Shown: one piece after another, positions 8,090 to 16,900 of the stretch | Position numbering within the stretch: the first letter of the stretch is position 1 | How the letters are laid out: every line of letters begins with the position of its first letter | Origin: an uncultured Lachnospiraceae bacterium | GTDB taxonomy: Bacteria > Bacillota > Clostridia > Lachnospirales > Lachnospiraceae | Assembly: GCA_902775555.1 (NCBI GenBank) | Contig: CACYMQ010000028.1 | Location: 1-64,000 of the forward strand | Length of the DNA stretch: 64,000 nt | Direction: 5' to 3' | Translations under genes and position numbers: made by a program | Notes under the pieces: model-generated | Told to the model about the DNA's origin: nothing | The model's input: the letters and a program-made list of their open reading frames with translations, nothing else | Database searches by the model: none

Positions 8090-9562
8090 TTACTCTGTCG
8101 TTCTGCCGGCCGATTCCGCCAATGTACATTCAACATGGATATTGTATACTCCTTCTTTATTATCGTAAATATAACCGGTGTGATCCACCTTCATGAATAC
8201 CTTTTGCTGCAACAACCGATCGATATAGAGATAAATATCATTGACATCCGCTGATGTCGCTGTAAAACCTACGCTACCCGTCTCCGCATCAAAGCTGCTC
8301 ATTTCAATCGTCGCATATCCCTTTGCCGCATCCTCCAGGATCTTAATGATATCCTCATTACAGAGCGGATAAGATTTTACCGATTCCGATACGAAAAGGA
8401 TTGCGTTATACTTGGCTAGCATGCTGTCACGCTTTGCGACAGCCTCATCATAGGCCATCACCTGCATTTTCGTGGTCGGCTTATTATTATAGTCGTGTAG
8501 TTCATTATACTTGGAGTCACGGATCAGGCGAAGTGTCAATGCAATACCAAACCCAACTGCCATGACAATGAAAGTCGTAATAACGGAAACGATTCTGCCC
8601 TTGGCCTTCGGATCGATGACCGGTTTTTCCTCGTCTTTTGCATTAAAGTACGTCAGAAAATTACTGGATTTTCCCTGGTCAAAAAGGCCGGACACAGCAA
8701 AAAGCGCCATCTGCGCCTGTTGCTCAAGCTCCGGACTAGATCCGATACCGGTATTGATCATTTCTACCGGCGCGTTGATCCCACGATCCGCTACAGCGCC
8801 CTGATATAATGGCAGATTCTGCCCGGCGGTTCCGGCGATCAGAACCTTCTCAATGGGCGATGTAATCTTTTGCGCTCCCATAAACTGTTCCATCTGGTTC
8901 AGAGACCTGGCCAGGTCGTCCAGATAGGCCTCAGTTCCCGGTTCATTGAAGCAGCGAATTGAGTTATAGTATTTGAATTCTCCATCTGCAAAAAGCACAT
9001 TGGAAACCAGATTTCCGTTGATGATCTGAAGGACAAAGGTCCTTGCCTGCTTCAGGATCGTCTGACCAGCATAACCGATGATGGAACTCTCTCCGGAGAT
9101 AATACCCTTCAGGCTGATCCCCATATCCTCAAATAGTTGGATAAATTCCTTCAACTGATCCTTTGGCGCCATCTCTGCATAGAGATTACGGACTCTCGTC
9201 TTCCGATCCACGCTCATCAGAGCATAGGACAAGGTATTGTCCGCATCATCTCTTTGCATGTCTGCAAATTCTCGCATGATGAATCCCAGCGTCTTCTTCT
9301 CATTCAGCATAGGAACGGAAAGACTCTTGCCGGCGATCTTATTACTGTTCAGCACCAGGTAAACATCCTTCTTCGGGAAATTATTTGCTTCCCAGAAGCT
9401 TCTCACATGTGCTCCCAAAGCTTCCGCATCCATGATAATTCCGTTGATGATGCTCCCCTCAGGAGCAAGAGTCGTATAGACTGCCTTCAGAGAACCTCGT
9501 TTTCCACGGGTTCCTATCGCGAACTGTATGATCTGGTTAGAAAAATACACGCTTACACTCAT
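8090..9562 (-). CDS. PilM-PilN fusion-like protein of the type IV pilus
   Basis: This 490-residue protein starts with an actin-like (PilM/ASKHA) domain at about residues 1-300, with the opening strand SVSVYFSNQIIQFAIG and a second nucleotide-site strand VLIAGTAG near 240-247. A single membrane helix is at about 323-346. The remaining 140 residues have a coiled coil and a ferredoxin-like domain, as in PilN. In most systems PilM and PilN are separate genes and PilM binds the short cytoplasmic tail of PilN; here the two appear joined. The gene is followed after 9 bp by the PilO-like gene, matching the standard pilM-N-O order. The call is by architecture; ATP-binding residues are only partly recognisable. 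Confidence 0.8.
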   Translation of the reverse strand: MSVSVYFSNQIIQFAIGTRGKRGSLKAVYTTLAPEGSIINGIIMDAEALGAHVRSFWEANNFPKKDVYLVLNSNKIAGKSLSVPMLNEKKTLGFIMREFADMQRDDADNTLSYALMSVDRKTRVRNLYAEMAPKDQLKEFIQLFEDMGISLKGIISGESSIIGYAGQTILKQARTFVLQIINGNLVSNVLFADGEFKYYNSIRCFNEPGTEAYLDDLARSLNQMEQFMGAQKITSPIEKVLIAGTAGQNLPLYQGAVADRGINAPVEMINTGIGSSPELEQQAQMALFAVSGLFDQGKSSNFLTYFNAKDEEKPVIDPKAKGRIVSVITTFIVMAVGFGIALTLRLIRDSKYNELHDYNNKPTTKMQVMAYDEAVAKRDSMLAKYNAILFVSESVKSYPLCNEDIIKILEDAAKGYATIEMSSFDAETGSVGFTATSADVNDIYLYIDRLLQQKVFMKVDHTGYIYDNKEGVYNIHVECTLAESAGRTTE

Positions 9563-9625
9563 ATACTTGTTCCTCTCTCTGTTAATGAATCCTCGTCAGA
9601 TCTACTTATGCTTGGTATGTAACGA

Positions 9626-10834
9626 TTAATTTCCCTGATCTGCAATGGATTGATAAGAACCATAAATCGGCGAAATAACTGCGATCATGATAAATCCGAC
9701 CATTACTGCCATGATCACGATCATTAAGGGTTCGATCATGGAAACCAACTTGCCAATCGCAAGTTCGGAATCGTACTCCATCTGGTCTGCTATAGAATTC
9801 AGCATATTATCCAATGCACCGGTTTCTTCACCAACAGAAACAGAAGAAGGAAGCTTCTTCACAAAACCATCGATGCCGGCCAATCCCTCAGAGAGCGGCT
9901 TACCCGCGCGGATATCTGCGATCATCTGATCAAATTGGCTTTCTATATAGGTGTTCCCTATGGTTGTCTTTGCAATCTGTAAACAGGTCACGATGGGAAT
10001 ACCAGCGCTGTACATACTTGCAAGAGTTCTGGCAAAACGCGCGGTGTACACGATTTTTCGAAGTTTACCGATCTTGGGGAGATGAATCTCCATCTTGTCC
10101 AGGAATAATCGAACTTTCGGAAGAGAAGATACAACCTTCCAAACCATGAAAATGATCACAACCGCAAAGATCAGGATATACCATTTATTTGCTACAAAAT
10201 CAGAGATGCCCATCAGGAGTTCCGTAGCCGCCGGAAGCGTATCCATCTGAGCGAACATCCCCTCAAACTGAGGAAGTACAAATCCCATGATGATAATGAG
10301 CACGACCACGATGAGGCCCATCAGGATCTTGGGATAGGTCATGGAGCTCTTCACCTTCTGCTTCAGGCGGTATTCCTTGCTGTAGTATTCCGCCATATTC
10401 AGCGCGGTCGCGTCCAGATTTCCGCTATTCTCAGAGCTACGGAGCATATTGATAAAGAGACTGGGGAAAACTCCGCCCTGTTCCTCCATCGCATCCGACA
10501 GTGTCATGCCTGAACGGACACTCCTTAATATCTCAGTATATAGTTTTCTGTCCCCTTCCTTGATGGACTCATCTTCGGACATGATCTGCAGTGCCTTCAC
10601 CAAGGTAACACCCGCAGAAAGAAGGCGTCCTAAATTCCGGGAAAACTCAGAGACCTGATCTTCCTTTAGTCTTTTGAAGTTGACCTTAGTCCCGGTTTCC
10701 TCTTTTGCTTCAACCAGAAGAAGGCCATCCGACTTCAGCTTCCCCTGCAGGTCTGCCTCGTCCTGAGCCTTAAGAGATCCGGATACTACCCGTCCATCTT
10801 CATTTTGGGCTTTGTACCGATAGTTTAGTGCCAT
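9626..10834 (-). CDS. pilC: GspF/PilC-type inner-membrane platform protein
   Basis: This 402-residue protein has the usual length and two-domain duplication of GspF/PilC (PF00482 twice). A cytoplasmic N-terminal part begins MALNYRYKAQNEDGRVVSG. The first F domain is near residues 60-190, ending in membrane helices (ILMGLIVVVLIIIMGFVLP, then WYILIFAVVIIFMVW). The second F domain is near 260-395, with a terminal helix (MIVIMAVMVGFIMIAVISP). It anchors the ATPase and helps extract and insert pilins at the membrane. It lies between the prepilin peptidase gene and the PilM-PilN gene in one operon. Confidence 0.95.
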   Translation of the reverse strand: MALNYRYKAQNEDGRVVSGSLKAQDEADLQGKLKSDGLLLVEAKEETGTKVNFKRLKEDQVSEFSRNLGRLLSAGVTLVKALQIMSEDESIKEGDRKLYTEILRSVRSGMTLSDAMEEQGGVFPSLFINMLRSSENSGNLDATALNMAEYYSKEYRLKQKVKSSMTYPKILMGLIVVVLIIIMGFVLPQFEGMFAQMDTLPAATELLMGISDFVANKWYILIFAVVIIFMVWKVVSSLPKVRLFLDKMEIHLPKIGKLRKIVYTARFARTLASMYSAGIPIVTCLQIAKTTIGNTYIESQFDQMIADIRAGKPLSEGLAGIDGFVKKLPSSVSVGEETGALDNMLNSIADQMEYDSELAIGKLVSMIEPLMIVIMAVMVGFIMIAVISPIYGSYQSIADQGN

Positions 10835-10881
10835 AGCCTTTCCTTCCCTGATTCTTTTTCTTTCATACCAAAACCGTCAGC

Positions 10882-11307
10882 TCATGATTTGTTCTGACGA
10901 AAAGATGATCCCCTGATTTTGTCATATACAATATATAATACCACCGTTAGCACTCCGGATGCAAGAAAAGCAAGCAGAGCAGGCCATTTTATCCCAAACA
11001 AAAGCGTCCACAGAACTGCGAAGATTCCTCCCAGCATTTCCACTATTGTATAGCGTGCTGACACCCGCGCCCCGCAATATCTGCACTTCCCCCGGAGGGA
11101 GACCCAGGACAGGATCGGGACCATGTCCCGCATCGTCAACTCATGTCCGCAAGTCGTACATTTTGAATGCCCAAGTGTAAACTGGATATGACGCGGGAGG
11201 CGATAGATGATCACATTCAGGAAGGAGAATATGCTGGCACCTATGGCGAAAAAAACGATTTCTATCACCGTTCTTGCTAGAATAATGGAAATAGTAAGCC
11301 AGTCCAT
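10882..11307 (-). CDS. Prepilin peptidase-like protein, N-terminal domain only
   Basis: This 141-residue membrane protein matches the N-terminal (DiS_P_DiS, PF06750) half of prepilin peptidase/N-methyltransferase: SFLNVIIYRLP near 28-38, then two CxxC pairs (Cys50/53 and Cys75/78) and a DMVPILSW segment. Usual enzymes have 220-260 residues and six or more membrane helices. Here the protein stops after about three helices and has no GxGD motif. The first catalytic Asp region is reduced to IVYDKIRG. It therefore lacks the recognisable aspartic protease core (PF01478). The start ATG at 11307 has GGAGG 5 nt upstream. It could be a helper or methyltransferase part, a truncated enzyme, or a divergent minimal form; another peptidase elsewhere would then be needed. 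Confidence 0.8.
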   Translation of the reverse strand: MDWLTISIILARTVIEIVFFAIGASIFSFLNVIIYRLPRHIQFTLGHSKCTTCGHELTMRDMVPILSWVSLRGKCRYCGARVSARYTIVEMLGGIFAVLWTLLFGIKWPALLAFLASGVLTVVLYIVYDKIRGSSFRQNKS

Positions 11308-11392
11308 ACGTTCCTCCATAGCGGTTTCAGACAGCCTTACGCGATTCACGTCGGATCCTCTCACATACGCCTTTTCCCGCTGATATCAGTCG

Positions 11393-11857
11393 TCACTCCC
11401 CGTCCACGATCACATCATCATCGTCAAAATGATATACATTAAAGCGATAGTCTACATCCCAGTATATGGCTTCTCCTTTTAACTGGAAGGTCACAAAATA
11501 ATGGCCTTTCTCATACGTCATGCCCGTGATCTCATGCTTCACCGGATCATAACCGGTGATGCAATACTCCCCTCCGGGGGTAAAGATCCTCTCTACCAAC
11601 GTATCCACGCCATCCTCTATTCCATTTAAATTTGAGGGATTAAATACAGATTTTCCTTTTGCGTACATTTCTATGTCCGCGGACCGGAGTGCCATGCGGG
11701 TATTCTTAGCTTCACGCAAAACTTCCTTCGCATCTGACCTGATTTTAAACACAGTAAAGATGACCGCACCGATGACCAATGCCGCCAAGATGATCCCAAC
11801 GATTTTAAGAATTTTCTGCCGTCTTTGCCTGGACTGCAGTTCCTGTTCCTTATTCAT
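11393..11857 (-). CDS. Single-pass membrane protein of the pilus operon, function unknown
   Basis: This 154-residue protein starts at the ATG at 11857 (GTGGGGA upstream). A GTG 21 bp further upstream is the alternative. It has a basic N-terminus with Gln/Arg repeats, one membrane helix (about residues 19-40, ILKIVGIILAALVIGAV), and a soluble outer domain with several aromatic beta strands ending in an acidic DDDDVIVDGE tail. There is no GFTLxE prepilin motif. It sits between the minor pilins and the prepilin peptidase in the operon. A role in pilus assembly is inferred from context only. Confidence 0.7.
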   Translation of the reverse strand: MNKEQELQSRQRRQKILKIVGIILAALVIGAVIFTVFKIRSDAKEVLREAKNTRMALRSADIEMYAKGKSVFNPSNLNGIEDGVDTLVERIFTPGGEYCITGYDPVKHEITGMTYEKGHYFVTFQLKGEAIYWDVDYRFNVYHFDDDDVIVDGE

Positions 11858-11946
11858 ACTGTTCCCCACTGTTTTCACCTTCTATATTATAGTGTTTATC
11901 TCGTGCCTTGTACAAACCGCACGTCTATATGCTTCTAACCTCCCAA

Positions 11947-12618
11947 CTAATTTCCACTGCCACCGGATCCCGTCCCACCGGATCCAGGCGAATTATACAT
12001 TTTAATAAATCTATAGAAGTAGTAATCTCCATACTTCTCACTATGCATTTCCATCAAAACTAATACTACGTCATCATTATACTCAGACAAATCAATTCCT
12101 GCCAAACCATACTTAGCTGCCAGAGAACTATCTATCGAATCCCCTCCTCTGTAGAACCTCAGTCCCTTAACAGCAAATCCATTGTACACAGAATCATCAA
12201 AATACCAGTTACTCTCGTTTCTATGATTCTCATCGCCCGGATTTCCAATTTCATAATAATAAATCTCCAGTTTATTGTTATTATCATTCCGTCGAATGAT
12301 TATATGCGTGTCCGTCTTATCACATAAGTCAATAGATAAATGATCTGCCGCAATCGACGGATATAATGACGGATCAGTCGGGAACTCAGCCCCATCCACT
12401 TCCGATACTATTTTTTCAAGGACAATATCTGCAACTTCTCTGGAGTAAACCTCACCCTTGGTTGTGTAATATGTCGATGTAATATTGGAAATAAGAACCG
12501 CAGCACATGCCATAAAGAATCCGAGCAAAGCAAAACAAGCGATCATCTCCACCAGTGTTGTGCCTCGATCGTTTCTTCTTTTCAAACGTTTTAAATTAAT
12601 GGTTCTTTTCTTTCCCAT
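11947..12618 (-). CDS. Minor pilin / pseudopilin with Gly-Ser-rich tail
   Basis: This 223-residue protein has a class III prepilin leader: a basic MGKKRTINLKRLKRRNDRG, cleavage after Gly19, TTLVE with Glu at +5, then a hydrophobic helix. The ectodomain (about 175 residues) is beta-rich and ends in a GTGSGGSGN tail that resembles the tail of the preceding gene's product. Thr in place of Phe at +1 is unusual but tolerated in minor pilins. Minor pilins of this kind (PilW/GspJ position) prime pilus assembly or form the tip. It is 22 bp downstream of the next minor pilin gene and co-transcribed. The start used is the ATG at 12618, not the TTG just before it. Confidence 0.85.
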   Translation of the reverse strand: MGKKRTINLKRLKRRNDRGTTLVEMIACFALLGFFMACAAVLISNITSTYYTTKGEVYSREVADIVLEKIVSEVDGAEFPTDPSLYPSIAADHLSIDLCDKTDTHIIIRRNDNNNKLEIYYYEIGNPGDENHRNESNWYFDDSVYNGFAVKGLRFYRGGDSIDSSLAAKYGLAGIDLSEYNDDVVLVLMEMHSEKYGDYYFYRFIKMYNSPGSGGTGSGGSGN

Positions 12619-12643
12619 CAAGCTTGTACTCCATTTGTCCTAC

Positions 12644-13165
12644 TTAATTTCCTGAGCCATTCCCTGAACCATTTCCTGCTCCGGAAGACACGCTTTTATA
12701 ATAACTAAACATAATCACCTTTGGTATCACAAGGTTTTCTTCATCGATAATCGAATCCGTACTGACATACGCTTTTCCATCAATATTGGGAATCGTTATG
12801 GACGTTGAATACTTCGTACGGTCTACACCCGACGACTCACCGCCCACAAGAAGATTCTCATTTTTCGTCGTATCAGACAGTTTCAATGAAAACATAGGCA
12901 AGTGATCGGTTGCTCTCTTCCCAATATAGTTATATACTTCAATATCCGAAGAAGGATTCGTTTTATAAATCTCAGAATTAAACGAGGATTGCAGGTTTGA
13001 AGTGTCGACAGCCCGCATTCGAAGGTTCATGGAAAGCCGAACCATGCCGTAGAGCATAAGCATCACTGTCGTCAATATCGCAAACGCCACCAAAGACTCC
13101 ACCAATGTCGTTCCTCTGTTATCCATCAGCTTTCGTTTTTTCTTTTTGATACGTGTTGTCTTCAT
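12644..13165 (-). CDS. Minor pilin / pseudopilin with Gly-Asn-Ser-rich tail
   Basis: This 173-residue protein has a strongly basic leader (MKTTRIKKKKRKLMDNRG), then TTLVES with Glu at +5 and a hydrophobic helix, as in PilV/GspI-type minor pilins. The head is small and beta-rich and ends in repeated GNGSGN. The same type of tail closes the downstream pilin (11947-12618), suggesting a shared linker or shared origin of the 3' ends. It overlaps the cluster order seen in many systems, PilX then PilV then PilW, each with short spacers. Confidence 0.85.
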   Translation of the reverse strand: MKTTRIKKKKRKLMDNRGTTLVESLVAFAILTTVMLMLYGMVRLSMNLRMRAVDTSNLQSSFNSEIYKTNPSSDIEVYNYIGKRATDHLPMFSLKLSDTTKNENLLVGGESSGVDRTKYSTSITIPNIDGKAYVSTDSIIDEENLVIPKVIMFSYYKSVSSGAGNGSGNGSGN

Positions 13166-13174
13166 ACCGTTCTC

Positions 13175-13972
13175 CTATTGCTCCACCAGTTCCCATTTCC
13201 AAAACTCATCCGGATAAGATTCAGTCTCATAAGAAAATGCACACGGATTCACCATATCCTTCTTTCCAGCCTCCTTCATAGCCACCTGTCTGGCTACATC
13301 TTCTTCGGAGTCCCCATAACTGAGGATGGACAGTTTATACTCTTTTCTAGCTGTATATGACTGATTTGCCGCTTCACAGGTAACCTCAACGGTCAACAGA
13401 GCGTTGCTCACCGGCTTATTCCCCGCCTGGGGATCATCCTTGTTTTCAACCGGCAGCTCCCAATATATGCAAACCTCTGTTTTCGCAGGAAGCCCCTCAA
13501 CATGATCGACCGAAACCGTGCTTTCAACTCCGCCCTCCCCAGTTGTCACCACCGGATTACCATTCTCATCAGAGAGCGTTTTCTTTGAATTATACTTCAG
13601 TGAAAAGTACCGGAATGCCTCATCCTTGCCATGTCCTTCCTTTGAAGGATCATAATAAGGCCAGGTTTTATCCGAATGAAACAGATTATACCTCAGATAT
13701 AGATACAGATAACTGTCGTACTCCGGATACCTTTTGTTAACGGAATCGATATTCCTCAGTTCATCAGACAATGCAATACTGAGCGAGTTGGCAGCTTCGG
13801 AACATTTCATACTGGACAGGTTCTTGTTTTGCGATGAGTAGAGAGAATATGCCACCAACGTTAATGTAAACGTAAACACGATCAGAACCGATATGATGAG
13901 GACAGCTACAATGAGCGCAACTCCTTTATCTGCTTGATATGACCTATGAAATTTTCTGTTTTTTTCTCTCAT
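13175..13972 (-). CDS. PilX/GspK-like minor pilin
   Basis: This 265-residue protein has a basic N-terminus ending in DKG, followed by VALIVAVLIISVLIVFTFTL. As in PilX/GspK proteins, the hydrophobic helix lacks the Glu5 found in other pilins (Val at that position), consistent with the GspK-type tip subunit. The ectodomain begins with a long helix (CSEAANSLSIALSDELRNI) in which Ala/Glu residues resemble the PilX family. It is 23 bp downstream of the giant GLUG pilin and 9 bp before the next minor pilin. A tip-complex role is inferred from family and order. Confidence 0.8.
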   Translation of the reverse strand: MREKNRKFHRSYQADKGVALIVAVLIISVLIVFTFTLTLVAYSLYSSQNKNLSSMKCSEAANSLSIALSDELRNIDSVNKRYPEYDSYLYLYLRYNLFHSDKTWPYYDPSKEGHGKDEAFRYFSLKYNSKKTLSDENGNPVVTTGEGGVESTVSVDHVEGLPAKTEVCIYWELPVENKDDPQAGNKPVSNALLTVEVTCEAANQSYTARKEYKLSILSYGDSEEDVARQVAMKEAGKKDMVNPCAFSYETESYPDEFWKWELVEQ

Positions 13973-13995
13973 ATCAACATCTGTCCTTTGCTGTT

Positions 13996-16900
13996 TTACG
14001 GCTGGTAAATCACGCTCATCATATTCCTGTACTTCGCATCTATCTGCTGATAGAATTTATTCCTCATCCTCGAATTCAAAACATTTACCGTCGTTCCGAT
14101 TCCATCCGACTCGCTTGTATAGGTTGATGAGAAATACTGTGGATCCTCGTCATTTACAAGAGTTCTTACCACTGACTGACCATCAACCGTAACCGTTTTC
14201 TCAACTACAATGTTATAGATATTGGTCGAGTACTTGTACAGATAGAGCTCCGGCGCCCTCGTTGAAGCCTTATCAAAATACAGTGCAGTAAGCGGGATAC
14301 CATAATCATCCATGGTCTTCAATACGTTATCACGACTGGTGGCGCTTCGATAGGGATCCTTCTTTGTCTTATCCGGGCGTTTCATTGATGTAGCTTCATT
14401 ACCATTTGTTTCCCAGGAAAGCGCACGTATTCCCAAACGGCCATCATTAACAGTTGCATATTCATTAGTCATTATAACAACGATGCTGCTGATCTTGTCA
14501 TAATTAAAATCTGCATCTTTATAAGACCAAATGTTTTTGTTTGCATCCTGTTGCCCCATATCACGTTGAGCAAAGTAGCCATCCCCATACTGGGTCCAAG
14601 AAGCATTTTTGAAACCATCAATATCAATCTTCTGCTCTTTATAGAACTCAGATTGACTAATGTTTGTTTGAATCTGCCCGACGGAGAGTTTCTTTCCATT
14701 AACATCCGTAAAGACGAGGTTATACTTTATTTCAAATGTCCATTGGCCGTTACTTAGTCTTGTAGGTCCATAATCCTGTGCATTATCAGCCAAAAGTTTT
14801 TGATAATATGCATATCTGGCCGCCTCGCTGCTAGGAACATCCTTACGGCTCAGCATGTCAATATAAGTGGCATACATATAATCATACACCTTGCGAATCT
14901 GCGCCTTAACATTTGCATCGGCATTGTTCCCCACGTCATAGGCGATAAAAGATTCGCGGGTCATAGCATACCATTGCCGAGCCCAATTCGGATAATCAGA
15001 CTTCGTGCCTGTATAGTACCTGTCTCCATACTGCGTCTCTTCATATGACGATCCATAATTCAGGATATCAAGCGCATAATCAATGTATGTCTTATCCAGC
15101 GCCGCTGCAAAGCCCGCGTAATAAGGAGAAGGAGTCAGATCAGAATAATTATTGTTAAAGGTCGTTTTAATCTTACTATAGAACGCGTCATCTGAATTAA
15201 CTCCATTTAGTGGATGAGTACCAATAAGCGAATATAACAATCCTATATAAGTATCCTTTTTCTTCTGAGAATTCCAATCTGCGTAATCTGTATTATTGTC
15301 GACCATATACATATATACGGTTAATCCATACATATCCGCCCAATAGTAACCATTTGCCAGATCCCAAATATTATTCGTCAAGGTGCCAGACGCATAACCT
15401 GACGGACGATTAGTCTCGTTCAGACATTCATCACGTGCTATATTCATGATTGACTGGAATACCTTTCCACTCGTATCATTTGCACCGATAAATTCCTGAT
15501 AATCAGAATCAGACAGCTTATCATTTGACTTCAGGGTTGAAGCAGCCCCATAGTACTTGTTGATCTGCGTCTTCGCATAATTGTCCCAGAAAATAGAGAA
15601 TGAATCGATATCTGCAAAACTATTTCCGGGGCGCCCATACTCGTCAACCGCCTGAATTTCAAACGAAAGCCTTCCCGCCGGATTGGAAGACTCGATTGCC
15701 CAAACACTGGCTTCCTTATGGTCAAGATCCCCACCGGCTGTTGAACTAAGCACCAAATCATCAATATCCGTCCTTTTCGTCACTTCATTATAGGTTTTAA
15801 TAGGTGCCCAAAGGCCATCCCATGACCAACCATCCGGCTTGTAGATCTGATGATCAGCAGTATATAACTGATCGGCTATAAACAAATCCGTCTCCTCTGG
15901 TGTACCCAGTGTCGGTTCTGAAGCCTTTCGTCCAATATACAGATTTGCTTTATTATTCGGATTATCCGGATCTATTCCAAATCCGGTATACTTATCATCC
16001 GTATTTTCGCTTGCGTCACTGGCATCCAAACAGTACTGAATAGATTTTACCGCACCTTTATTGATTGCGTACTTCTGTTTCGTTGCATAATTCCTGCAGA
16101 GTTTCAGCTCGCCTAATCCTTTTGTATCATAAGTTATTCCCGCAGCGTATTCTGAGTTCTCTGAGGTGGCATAGAGAATTCCCGTATTAGCACAGTCTAT
16201 CACCTGGATTCTCGCAGAAGCCGGAACTCCATCCGCTGTTTCAAAAAGAATACCAGCTGCCCCTCCCTGTGAATCATTTCTGCTCGATCTAATGTCCGCA
16301 TAATTAACGCAGCCCTTGATCAGAGAGTTTCCACCTGCTGCAGCTGCAATTCCTGCAGCCTTTGTTGTTCCCTTAACGGGATCCACATTGGCGCAATTTT
16401 GGATTACTCCTTCTGTGGTTCCATTTGTATCCTTGGTTCCGTTCAGACCAACGATAGCGCCCGCTGATCCGCTTGTATTATTTGTATTCTTTACATACGT
16501 ATTATCATTGGACATAAAACGCCCATTATAATCCAATGTTTTACCATCACTCGTATAACCATATCTTTTAATTACACCCGCATTTATCTCGGCAATTCCA
16601 CCAACATAACTCGTCTTCGAACTTGCCTGATAGTTATTATAACATGAGGATGAATTTACACACATGTCGAGCGTCATTCCCTTGGGGACCTTTCCGGTCA
16701 CAATTCCCAAATACGAATACCAGTTAGTATCCGAAGCACTAATCTCATGGGACTGAATCGCATCAGTTGCATATAACTTCGCTCTGTTTCTGTATTTCGA
16801 TACTGTTATCGGTGTATAATCTGATACAAAACCGGCCATTCCACCTACATATATCTTTGCAGTAATTGTGCTGGTATTCTCGTTTCCTCCGATTTGAATG

